From the NCBI GenBank assembly GCA_021784495.1, contig JAJXSQ010000111.1, positions 1-7,172 on the forward strand: a stretch of DNA of 7,172 nucleotides, given 5' to 3'. Each line of letters starts with the position of its first letter. The stretch's first letter is position 1. A program made the translations under genes and the position numbers. The notes under the pieces are model-generated. The model saw only the letters and a list, made by a program, of their open reading frames with translations. It was not told the origin of the DNA and made no database searches. This DNA is from Myxococcales bacterium (lineage in GTDB: Bacteria; Myxococcota; Myxococcia; Myxococcales; Anaeromyxobacteraceae). Shown one piece after another: positions 1 to 5,224 of the stretch.

Positions 1-851
1 GGCGGCGCGCTCGCCCGCGCCGGCTCCCCGGCCCCCGGCGCGGCGGGCTCAGGCGCGGCGGCGCCGGCCGCCCGCTTCACCACGTAGAGCGGCTGCCCGG
101 CGGAGTCGGCCGGCCCCTTCCTCACCACGAAGGCCGGCCCCGGCGACGCGGGCTCGTCGGTGGAGACCAGCCGCTCGATCCGCGCGACCAGCCCCGGGAC
201 CTCGGGATCGGCGCCGAGATCGACCCCGCCGTCGACGGCCTTCCGGAGCCCCTCGAGGAGCCGGCGGAGGACCGCGGTCGCCTCGAAGACCACCTCGAAG
301 GCCGGCCCGGCGAGCGCCTGGCGGCCCTCCCGCGCCAGGTTGAGCAGGGTCTCGGTGACGTGGGCGAGGGAGACGATCTCGGCGAGCTCCAGGAAGCCCG
401 CGACGCCCTTGATGGTGTGGAAGACCCGGAAGAGCGCGTTGATCTTCTCCCGGTCCTGATCCCCCTTCTCGATCGCCAGCAGGATGTCGTCGGCCCGCGC
501 GAGCCCCTCCCCCGCCTCCTCGAGGAAGTCACCGACCAGCTCGACCGTCTCCGCGTCCCGCCGGGCGCTCGCCGCGCCGGTGACCGGCGCCGGGGTCGGC
601 CGCTCCGCGGCCTGCGTCCGCCCGAGGAGCTGCGCGAGCCGGCGGAGGGCGTCGCCGGCCAGCTCGGGGTGACCGAGGTCGGCGGCGATCTCCCCCGCCT
701 CCTCGGCGACCAGGGCGGGGAGCGCCCCCGCGCCCCGCGCCGCCTGGAGCGCGCGCGCGACGTCCGCGAGCGAGGCGCCGTCGTCGCCGTCGGCCTCGAC
801 CACGGCCGCGGCGAGGGCGTCGAGCAGATCAGCCGGGCTCTGGTCGGCCAT
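1..851 (-). CDS. cheA: Chemotaxis histidine kinase CheA, N-terminal part (cut by window edge)
   Basis: Only the first 283 codons are in the window; the frame is open to the left edge. The HPt domain lies at about residues 104-215. The phosphoacceptor is H145 in FHTIKG, with K148, H164 and E167 at the spacings of K51, H67 and E70 of enterobacterial CheA, so the phosphotransfer site looks intact. After it comes an Ala/Pro-rich linker (from about residue 255), where the P2 or dimerisation region would follow. Kinase and CheW-like domains must lie outside the window. The ATG at 851 has a GGAG element 8 bases upstream. About 100 residues precede the HPt domain, mostly predicted helix and then a Pro/Ala linker, whereas classical CheA has its His near residue 48. 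It is the last visible gene of a leftward operon with cheY. CheA autophosphorylates under receptor control and passes phosphate to CheY. The identification is firm; the role of the extension is unknown. Confidence 0.92.
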   Translation of the reverse strand, partial: MADQSPADLLDALAAAVVEADGDDGASLADVARALQAARGAGALPALVAEEAGEIAADLGHPELAGDALRRLAQLLGRTQAAERPTPAPVTGAASARRDAETVELVGDFLEEAGEGLARADDILLAIEKGDQDREKINALFRVFHTIKGVAGFLELAEIVSLAHVTETLLNLAREGRQALAGPAFEVVFEATAVLRRLLEGLRKAVDGGVDLGADPEVPGLVARIERLVSTDEPASPGPAFVVRKGPADSAGQPLYVVKRAAGAAAPEPAAPGAGEPARASAP

Positions 852-863
852 GTGCGTGGCTCC

Positions 864-1340
864 CTACAGCGTGACGAACTCGAGGACGCCGGCGGCGTAG
901 CCCGGGATCTCGACGGTGAACACCCTCACCTCGTCCGAGGCCTCCGCGAGCGTGAGCTTGTCGGCCGCGAACGGCTCGGGAGGAAAGGCGATCGGCCCGA
1001 GCCGGAACGGCCGGCCGCTCCCGGAGAGGAAGCGCGCCAGGACGTTCAGCACCTCGGCGAGGTTCTCCTGGAGCCCCTGCTCCATCCGCCCGCTGGCGAT
1101 CGCCTCCCGGACGACGGTCACCGGCACCACCGAGAGCGAGGCCGCGAGCGAGGCCGCGAGCGGCAGGTCGGAGCGGACGAGCATCTCCAGCACCGGCTCG
1201 CCGCTGACGAAGAGCGCGACGGCCTGCGGGCCGGCCACCCGCTCCCCCGCCGGCGCCTTGGCCGCCTTCACCGGCCGCCCGAGGAGCGCCCCGAGGAGCT
1301 TCTCCAGCTCTGTCGGCGGCGGCAGGGGGACGATCTGCAC
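864..1340 (-). CDS. Divergent CheC/CheX-like protein
   Basis: 158 residues, starting at GTG 1340 with a GGGGTGA element just upstream, 3 bp after the stop of the preceding CheX-like gene. The likely active helix carries E92-xxx-E96-xx-N99, and P121 lies 22 residues after N99. This is the pattern of the CheC/CheX/FliY phosphatase motif ([DS]xxxExxN then a distant Pro), but the first position is Glu instead of Asp or Ser. The rest shows little family resemblance by eye: a Pro-rich N-terminus, a central stretch with a duplicated LAAS, and a hydrophobic C-terminus ending in LEFVTL. It could be a weak or specialised CheY-P phosphatase, or a CheC-fold protein that has lost catalysis and acts as a binding partner. 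Its place between a better CheX-like gene and cheA supports a chemotaxis role. The gene is well supported; the family call is tentative. Confidence 0.7.
   Translation of the reverse strand: MQIVPLPPPTELEKLLGALLGRPVKAAKAPAGERVAGPQAVALFVSGEPVLEMLVRSDLPLAASLAASLSVVPVTVVREAIASGRMEQGLQENLAEVLNVLARFLSGSGRPFRLGPIAFPPEPFAADKLTLAEASDEVRVFTVEIPGYAAGVLEFVTL
1134..1157. repeat. 12-bp tandem duplication in the CheC/CheX-like gene
   Basis: Two perfect copies of GAGCGAGGCCGC (1134-1145 and 1146-1157), followed by a partial third. On the coding strand it gives the repeated LAAS in that protein. The length is a multiple of three, so the frame is kept. Confidence 0.8.
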
Positions 1341-1343
1341 GGC

Positions 1344-1823
1344 TCACCCCGGCCCGCCGGCACGCGGGTGGACGAGGACGACGACGGCCTCGACGGCGCC
1401 GATGGTCACCTCCGCCACCCGCACCGCGGTGTGGTCGGTCGCCTGGACCGATCCGTGGATGAAGACCGGGAGCCCCATCTGCAGCGGGCTCGCCCGGTCG
1501 CGGACGCGGCCCTTGAAGGCCCCGGCCACGATGTTGATGATCTCGCACATGGCGTCGGCGATCTCCGGCCCGGGGAGGGGCTCCCCCCCGGCCGGCATCC
1601 CGAGGAGGCCGCGCGCGAAGGTCTCGCAGCCCGCGGGATCGGCCCCGAGGCCGATCTGGATCCCCCCCCCCGGCCCGACGAGGCCGATGAAGGCGACGTC
1701 GAGCGGCCGGGGGACGTCGGTGCGCGCGCGCACGGTGCTCCCCTCCATCCCGAGCGCCGTCCGGGCGATCTCGTCGACCGAGGCCTCGAGGTCCCCGAGC
1801 CACGTGGCGCCCCCCAGGCTCAC
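1344..1823 (-). CDS. cheX: CheX-like CheY-P phosphatase (cheY-linked)
   Basis: 159 residues from GTG 1823. The start overlaps the cheY stop in a GTGA (4 bp), typical of translational coupling, so longer upstream starts that would run through cheY are unlikely. The helix at residues 90-97 reads DAMCEIIN, giving D90, E94 and N97 in the exact D-xxx-E-xx-N arrangement of CheC/CheX/FliY phosphatases. P119 follows 22 residues after N97 (family spacing 22-23). A single motif and a length near 155 fit CheX (one active site) better than CheC (two). The expected job is hydrolysis of CheY-P, most simply the CheY encoded next door. Codons 52-54 are all GGG and, with the last base of the preceding Pro codon, make a run of ten Gs. 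That is a possible slippage site upstream of the active residues. Confidence 0.88.
   Translation of the reverse strand: MSLGGATWLGDLEASVDEIARTALGMEGSTVRARTDVPRPLDVAFIGLVGPGGGIQIGLGADPAGCETFARGLLGMPAGGEPLPGPEIADAMCEIINIVAGAFKGRVRDRASPLQMGLPVFIHGSVQATDHTAVRVAEVTIGAVEAVVVLVHPRAGGPG
1662..1671 (-). repeat. Run of ten G within a cheX-like gene
   Basis: Ten Cs on the plus strand (ten Gs on the coding strand) span the last base of codon 51 and codons 52-54 of the gene at 1344-1823. A change of one base would shift the frame before the catalytic residues D90, E94 and N97. Confidence 0.85.
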
Positions 1824-2182
1824 GTGAGCACCGGCCCCAGGACGGCCCGGAGGGCGTCGGGGGTGAACGGCTTGGTGATCATGAAGGAGGCGCCCGACTG
1901 GAAGGCGAGGTCGCGCATCGTCGGATCGCTCTCCGAGGTGACGAAGCCGAACTTGATGGGGTTCCCCTCGGCCCGGAGCGCCTTGAGGAGCTCGATCCCG
2001 CTCATCTCGGGCATGTTCCAGTCGGCGAGGACGAGCGCCGGCGGAGCCTCCCGGATCGCCTTGAGGGCGTCGGCGCCGTTCGCGGCCTCGACGAAGGAGG
2101 CCGCGTCGAAGCCGGCCTGGCGGACCGCCCGCATCACGATGCTCCTCATCGCCTTGCTGTCGTCGACCACCAGGATCTGCAT
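1820..2182 (-). CDS. cheY: Single-domain response regulator CheY
   Basis: 120 residues, just a receiver domain. All active-site residues are present: D7 and D8 (Mg binding), D54 (phosphoacceptor, in LADWNMPEMSG), T82 (VTSES) and K104 (ITKPF). A58-type output position follows the usual pattern W55-N56-M57-P58, as in motor-binding CheY proteins. The ATG at 2182 has a GGAAGGG Shine-Dalgarno element six bases upstream and sits about 25 bases after a predicted sigma-54 start site. It is the first gene of the operon cheY, CheX-like, CheC-like, cheA. CheY-P would be made by CheA, would bind FliM (encoded in this window) and would be turned over by CheX-like proteins. No DNA-binding domain is present. 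Confidence 0.95.
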   Translation of the reverse strand: MQILVVDDSKAMRSIVMRAVRQAGFDAASFVEAANGADALKAIREAPPALVLADWNMPEMSGIELLKALRAEGNPIKFGFVTSESDPTMRDLAFQSGASFMITKPFTPDALRAVLGPVLT

Positions 2183-2218
2183 GTCGAGCCCTTCCGTCGC
2201 CGGTCCAGCGACACCCGG

Positions 2219-2234
2219 TGCAGACCGCGTGCCC
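2219..2234 (-). promoter_or_regulatory. Sigma-54-like promoter for the cheY operon
   Basis: Read leftward, the site is GGGCACGCGGTCTGCA. Against TGGCACG-N4-TTGCW it matches 10 of 12 positions, with GG (2233-2232) and GC (2221-2220) separated by exactly 10 bases. The predicted transcription start is near 2208, giving a leader of about 25 bases that holds the cheY Shine-Dalgarno element. Identification is by consensus only. Confidence 0.65.
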
Positions 2235-2283
2235 GCAGGCCGCTCCCCGGCCCCGCCGAATTACCTCGCCGCGCCAGGGAGAA

Positions 2284-2310
2284 GGGCGATGGGAGGCCGA
2301 TCGATCGCCC
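2284..2310. repeat. Inverted repeat with nested palindrome
   Basis: GGGCGAT (2284-2290) and ATCGCCC (2304-2310) form 7-base perfect arms around 13 bases. The palindrome CGATCGATCG (2298-2307) overlaps the right arm. It is about 50 bp upstream of the leftward promoter, a plausible place for an activator or repressor site. GC-rich DNA makes such arms by chance fairly often, so the call is tentative. Confidence 0.35.
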
Positions 2311-2322
2311 GGCCGGGGGCCG

Positions 2323-2356
2323 GGTCGCAGCCGACCGGGGTGTGCCGGGACACCCC
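2323..2356. repeat. Paired inverted repeats, candidate activator site
   Basis: Two adjacent dyads. GGTCG-CAGC-CGACC spans 2323-2336. Immediately after it, GGGGTGTGCCGGGACACCCC spans 2337-2356 with perfect 7-base arms and a 6-base centre. The second lies about 105-120 bp upstream of both predicted sigma-54 promoters, a normal distance for an enhancer-binding protein. The protein that would bind is not in the window. Confidence 0.45.
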
Positions 2357-2472
2357 TGCATGACCCACCGGACCGGGTCGGCCGGCCGCCTCGCCCTCCG
2401 GAGAACCCAGGGAGTCTGACCGGTTCCGTCCCGCGCGGCGCGCCGGGGTGGGCGGGCGGCGTCCCGGGGCCG

Positions 2473-2488
2473 AGGCGTGCCGATTGCA
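2473..2488 (+). promoter_or_regulatory. Sigma-54-like promoter for the CheX / REC-REC-STAS / HDOD operon
   Basis: The site AGGCGTGCCGATTGCA matches 9 of 12 positions of TGGCACG-N4-TTGCW, with a perfect TTGCA -12 element and GG (2474-2475) to GC (2486-2487) spacing of 10. The start would be near 2499, leaving a leader of about 64 bases. That leader contains a compact hairpin (TGGCG/CGCCA arms, 2502-2515) and the palindrome CGGCGCGCCG (2518-2527). Confidence 0.55.
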
Positions 2489-2562
2489 CGGCGGGATGGC
2501 CTGGCGCTCGCGCCACCCGGCGCGCCGCCGGACCGTGCTTCGAACGAGGTCAAGGGGACCAC

Positions 2563-3015
2563 ATGAGCACCCTCCCGCCGCCGGAGAAGATGGCCGCCGT
2601 GGTCTCGGGGGTCACCGAGACGATGCTCGGCCTCACCTTCCGCGCCGAGACGACCGGCCACCCCTGGGAGGAGCTCGTCTGGCGGGCGGCGGTGCTGCCG
2701 ATCCCGGGCGCCCGCCCCATCACCGTGGGGCTGTCGTCCGACCGCTCCGGCTGCACCGAGCTGGGGGCCCGGATGTTCCAGGTCGCCCCCGACGAGCTGA
2801 GCGACGAGATGCTCTCCGACGCCCTCTGCGAGCTGGTCAACATGACGGCCGGCCTCCTCAAGTCGAACCTGAAGCTCGAGCAGGCGCTCGGGCTCCCGCG
2901 GGTGGTCCCCGCGGGGCAGCCGCCGGTCCCGCCGCCGCCGCCCGACGCCCGGAGCGTCGTGCTCCGGGCCCAGGCCGTCGGCCTGGTGCTCTGGCTCTTC
3001 GAAGGGATCGTCTAG
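2563..3015 (+). CDS. cheX: CheX-like CheY-P phosphatase (second family copy with a full motif)
   Basis: 150 residues. The ATG at 2563 has an AAGGGG Shine-Dalgarno element five bases upstream. An open frame extends further upstream, but it would begin before the predicted promoter and shows no family similarity. Residues 86-93 read DALCELVN, so D86, E90 and N93 match the phosphatase helix exactly. P116 lies 23 residues after N93, the consensus N-x22-P spacing. A short Pro-rich loop (about residues 116-127) precedes the final strand. One active site and the length fit CheX. The expected activity is dephosphorylation of a CheY-like receiver. The next gene, 18 bp downstream, encodes two receiver domains, which are candidate substrates besides the free CheY encoded divergently. 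It shares the D-A-x-C-E core with the CheX-like gene at 1344-1823 but is otherwise clearly different, so a recent duplication is unlikely. Confidence 0.88.
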   Translation: MSTLPPPEKMAAVVSGVTETMLGLTFRAETTGHPWEELVWRAAVLPIPGARPITVGLSSDRSGCTELGARMFQVAPDELSDEMLSDALCELVNMTAGLLKSNLKLEQALGLPRVVPAGQPPVPPPPPDARSVVLRAQAVGLVLWLFEGIV

Positions 3016-3033
3016 CCCCCTGGAGGTCGATTC

Positions 3034-4200
3034 ATGCCCGCCATCCTGACCGTCGACGACAGCCGCGCGGTCCGAACCATCGTCGGCAAGCAGGTGAAGG
3101 AGCTCGGCTTCGAGGTGCTCGAGGCGGAGGACGGCGTCCAGGGGCTCGCGGTGCTCGCCGAGTCCCAGGTCGACCTGGTGCTGCTCGACGTGACCATGCC
3201 GAACATGGACGGTCCGACGATGCTCCAGAAGATGCGGGAGGCGGGCAACAAGACCCCGGTGATCATGCTGACCTCCGAGTCGAAGCGCTCGATCGTCGCC
3301 GGGGCGATGAAGCAGGGGATCAACGACTACATCCTGAAGCCGTTCAAGCCCGAGGAGCTCCGGACGAAGGTGCTCTCGGTGCTCCAGGGCGAGCCCGGCG
3401 GCGTCGACTCCCTGGTGCAGCCGGAGGCCGCGCCGGCCGCCGCGTCGGCCGGGGGCGAGCCCCCCGCCGCGGGGCCCAACGCCAGCGGCAACCGCTTCGT
3501 GGACGTCCTCCTCGTCGACGACATGGACAACGTCCACAAGAAGCTCCGGGCGATGCTCCCCCCCCACCTCTCCATGAACGCCTTCACCAGCGCGCAGCAG
3601 GCGCTCTCCGCCGCCCGGGAGCGGGTCTACCGGGTGGTGCTCGTCGACACCGAGATCCCGGACGTCAACAGCTCGGTCCTCGCCCAGCAGGTCCGGGTCC
3701 TCCAGCCGCACGCCGCGATGGTCGCGCTCACCCTGCGGACCGCGAACGACGCGTCGACCGAGGTGAAGGACCTGGGCTTCGACTCGGTGCTCTTCAAGCC
3801 CTTCCGGCCGGAGACCATCGACGACTTCATGCTCCGCTACTTCGACAACCAGGACTTCCTCCTGGTGGAGGACAACGTCCTCTCCCTGGCCGCCTTCTCG
3901 GGCAAGGCCGACCGGGTCGAGCGCTTCTACGGCCGGCTCCACGCGGTCTTCCCCGAGGCCCTGGAGAAGGTCGCGGCCGCCTGCTACGACGACGTGGTGC
4001 TCGACCTCGGGCAACCCCCGGGAGAGGCCGACCGGCTGGCCAAGTTCGTGCTGGCGGTGGCCGCGAAGTCGAAGGAGTTCGGCATGACCCTCTGCCTGGT
4101 CGGCCCCGAGGGGGCGAAGAAGGCGCTGGGCGGCTTCACCGAGACCCAGGAGCTCCGCTTCTTCCCGAGCGTCGACGCGGCGCGCACCGGCGCCGCCTAG
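3034..4200 (+). CDS. Double receiver protein with C-terminal STAS-like domain
   Basis: 388 residues; the ATG at 3034 follows a TGGAGG element. REC1 covers about residues 2-120 with D8, D9, D52 (LLDVTMPNMDG), T80 and K102. A Pro/Ala/Gly linker runs from about 121 to 152. REC2 covers about 155-272 with D162, D163, D205, T233 and K255, so both receivers keep the full phosphorylation set. REC2 has less typical sequence around D205 (VDTEIPD). Residues 276-386 look STAS-like: a predicted strand ending in VVLDLG (321-326), a helix, a strand TLCLVG (352-357), then a helix and a terminal FFPSVDAA (376-383), as in anti-sigma-factor antagonists. The position where antagonists carry the phosphorylatable Ser reads D333-R334, so that switch is absent. 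The protein may relay receiver phosphorylation to a STAS partner or act as a phosphate sink. The receiver calls are firm; the STAS call rests on pattern recognition. Confidence 0.85.
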   Translation: MPAILTVDDSRAVRTIVGKQVKELGFEVLEAEDGVQGLAVLAESQVDLVLLDVTMPNMDGPTMLQKMREAGNKTPVIMLTSESKRSIVAGAMKQGINDYILKPFKPEELRTKVLSVLQGEPGGVDSLVQPEAAPAAASAGGEPPAAGPNASGNRFVDVLLVDDMDNVHKKLRAMLPPHLSMNAFTSAQQALSAARERVYRVVLVDTEIPDVNSSVLAQQVRVLQPHAAMVALTLRTANDASTEVKDLGFDSVLFKPFRPETIDDFMLRYFDNQDFLLVEDNVLSLAAFSGKADRVERFYGRLHAVFPEALEKVAAACYDDVVLDLGQPPGEADRLAKFVLAVAAKSKEFGMTLCLVGPEGAKKALGGFTETQELRFFPSVDAARTGAA

Positions 4201-4218
4201 CGTGTAGGATCCGGCGGC

Positions 4219-5085
4219 ATGAGCGTCGAGAAGCTCGCCTCGCAGCTCGAGGCCATCCTCCTGAAGCGGATCGAGGGCGACCAGCTGGTCCTCCCCACCT
4301 TCCCCTCCGTCGCCCTCCAGGTCCAGGAGGTCCTCAAGGACCCCGAGGCGGGGATGAAGGAGGCGGCGGCCGCGCTGGAGAAGGACCCGGTCCTCTCCGC
4401 CCGCGTCCTCCGGATGGCGACCAGCGCGGCGTTCGCCGGCGGCACGAAGAAGGTGACCCTCTCCGAGGCGCTGGCCCGCCTCGGCACCAAGACCCTGAAG
4501 TCGCTCCTCGTCGAGGCGTCGGCGCAGAAGCTCTTCGTCTCGCGGAACCCGCAGATCAACGAGCAGCTCAAGGTCCTCTGGGAGCACTCGGTCGCGGTCG
4601 GCACCATGGCGCGCGACGTCCTGGCGCTCACCGGGGCGCCGGAGTCGGAGGGGGCCTACCTCGCCGGCCTGCTCCACGACGTCGGCAAGCCGGTGGTGGC
4701 GACCGTCCTCCTGGAGCTCGAGCGGCAGCTCACCGACGTCCACCAGCGCGCCTGGATCGACTCGGGCGAGTGGCTCGAGGTGATCGGCAAGGTCCACCGG
4801 CCGATCGGGGTGGCGCTCGCCGAGCGCTGGCAGCTCCCCGCCCCGATCGTCGCGTCCATCAAGGAGTCGGCGGAGTACGACAAGTCGGACCGCCACAGCT
4901 TCGCCAACGCCGTCTGCTTCGCCAACGCCGTCGCGAAGAAGACGGGCATCTACGCGGGGCCGGTCGACGCCGAGGACAACGACGCCATCATCATGATCGG
5001 CCGCTCGGCGATCGGCATCTCCGACGAGATCATCCGCACCCTCACCAAGGGGCTGCGCGAGCGCGTGACCGGGCTGTACGACTAG
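4219..5085 (+). CDS. HDOD domain protein
   Basis: 288 residues; the ATG at 4219 is 18 bp after the REC-REC-STAS stop, with a weak GGAT element upstream. The N-terminus has the family opening LPTFPSVALQVQEVL (25-39), followed by a helix with DPVLSARVLRMA (56-67) and a region typical of HDOD (SEALARLGTKTLKSLLVE). The HD-related core keeps H123 (LWEHSVAVG), H153-D154 in LLHDVGK and H194 in HRPIG before ERWQLP. HDOD domains are usually seen as regulatory relatives of HD phosphohydrolases rather than proven enzymes. Here the His-Asp dyad is present, so metal binding cannot be excluded. No GYP motif is seen, so it is not a canonical c-di-GMP phosphodiesterase. From memory, HDOD proteins have been linked to motility control in some bacteria (for example GsmR in Xanthomonas). 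Placement between a receiver protein and fliL fits a role in flagellar signalling, but its target is unknown. Confidence 0.88.
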   Translation: MSVEKLASQLEAILLKRIEGDQLVLPTFPSVALQVQEVLKDPEAGMKEAAAALEKDPVLSARVLRMATSAAFAGGTKKVTLSEALARLGTKTLKSLLVEASAQKLFVSRNPQINEQLKVLWEHSVAVGTMARDVLALTGAPESEGAYLAGLLHDVGKPVVATVLLELERQLTDVHQRAWIDSGEWLEVIGKVHRPIGVALAERWQLPAPIVASIKESAEYDKSDRHSFANAVCFANAVAKKTGIYAGPVDAEDNDAIIMIGRSAIGISDEIIRTLTKGLRERVTGLYD

Positions 5086-5102
5086 CCCCGCCCGCTCGCT
5101 GG

Positions 5103-5131
5103 CGCCGCCGTCACCCCCCTGACGCGCGGCG
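5103..5131 (+). terminator. Stem-loop after the HDOD gene, possible terminator
   Basis: Left arm 5103-5113 pairs with 5120-5131 (11 bp with one bulged C at 5125) around a loop of six Cs. It begins 17 bases after the HDOD stop and ends about 55 bases before the fliL promoter, so it is well placed to separate two units. No T-run follows, so it is not a classical intrinsic terminator and might instead be a protein-binding dyad (arms contain TGACG). Confidence 0.4.
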
Positions 5132-5185
5132 GTCCGCCACCGCCCTGACGTCGGCCAAGCTGCCGCCACTCCTGGCCTCCGGGGA

Positions 5186-5201
5186 GGGCCCGCTCCTTGC
5201 T
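5186..5201 (+). promoter_or_regulatory. Sigma-54-like promoter for fliLMNO
   Basis: GGGCCCGCTCCTTGCT matches 10 of 12 positions of TGGCACG-N4-TTGCW, with a perfect TTGCT -12 element and GG (5187-5188) to GC (5199-5200) spacing of 10. The predicted start near 5212 gives a very short leader of about 13 bases that holds the GGAGG Shine-Dalgarno element (5216-5220). This makes the fliL operon separately controlled from the signalling genes upstream. Confidence 0.6.
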
Positions 5202-5224
5202 TCGTGCCCTCTCCCGGAGGGCGC

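Larger units (their letters stand above)
2183..2562. other. 380-bp divergent intergenic regulatory region
   Basis: No convincing gene lies here. The open frames crossing it have no ribosome site or family resemblance and are products of GC richness. It holds two outward-facing sigma-54-like promoters (2219-2234 and 2473-2488) and, between them, several inverted repeats: 2284-2310, 2323-2336, 2337-2356 and the 10-bp palindrome CGATCGATCG at 2298-2307. The word GACCGG appears at 2333, 2371 and 2417. The arrangement suggests a shared activator-binding region driving both signalling operons. Confidence 0.75.

Noticed and set aside
1824..2516. Upstream extension of the CheX-like gene at 1344-1823 as one long protein from 2516
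   Set aside because: The extension runs through cheY in the wrong phase and through the promoter region. The GTG overlapping the cheY stop is a normal coupled start.
5184..5222. Two mutually exclusive hairpins before fliL (GAGGGC 5184-5189 or 5217-5222 pairing with GCCCTC 5206-5211), one covering the ribosome site, as a possible RNA switch
   Set aside because: If transcription starts near 5212, as the sigma-54 site predicts, the shared arm is not in the RNA. Six-base GC pairings are also common by chance here. It would revive only if transcripts come from further upstream.
5204..5224. GTG 5204 as the fliL start
   Set aside because: It has no Shine-Dalgarno element and lies upstream of the predicted transcription start. 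ATG 5225 has GGAGG at a usable distance.
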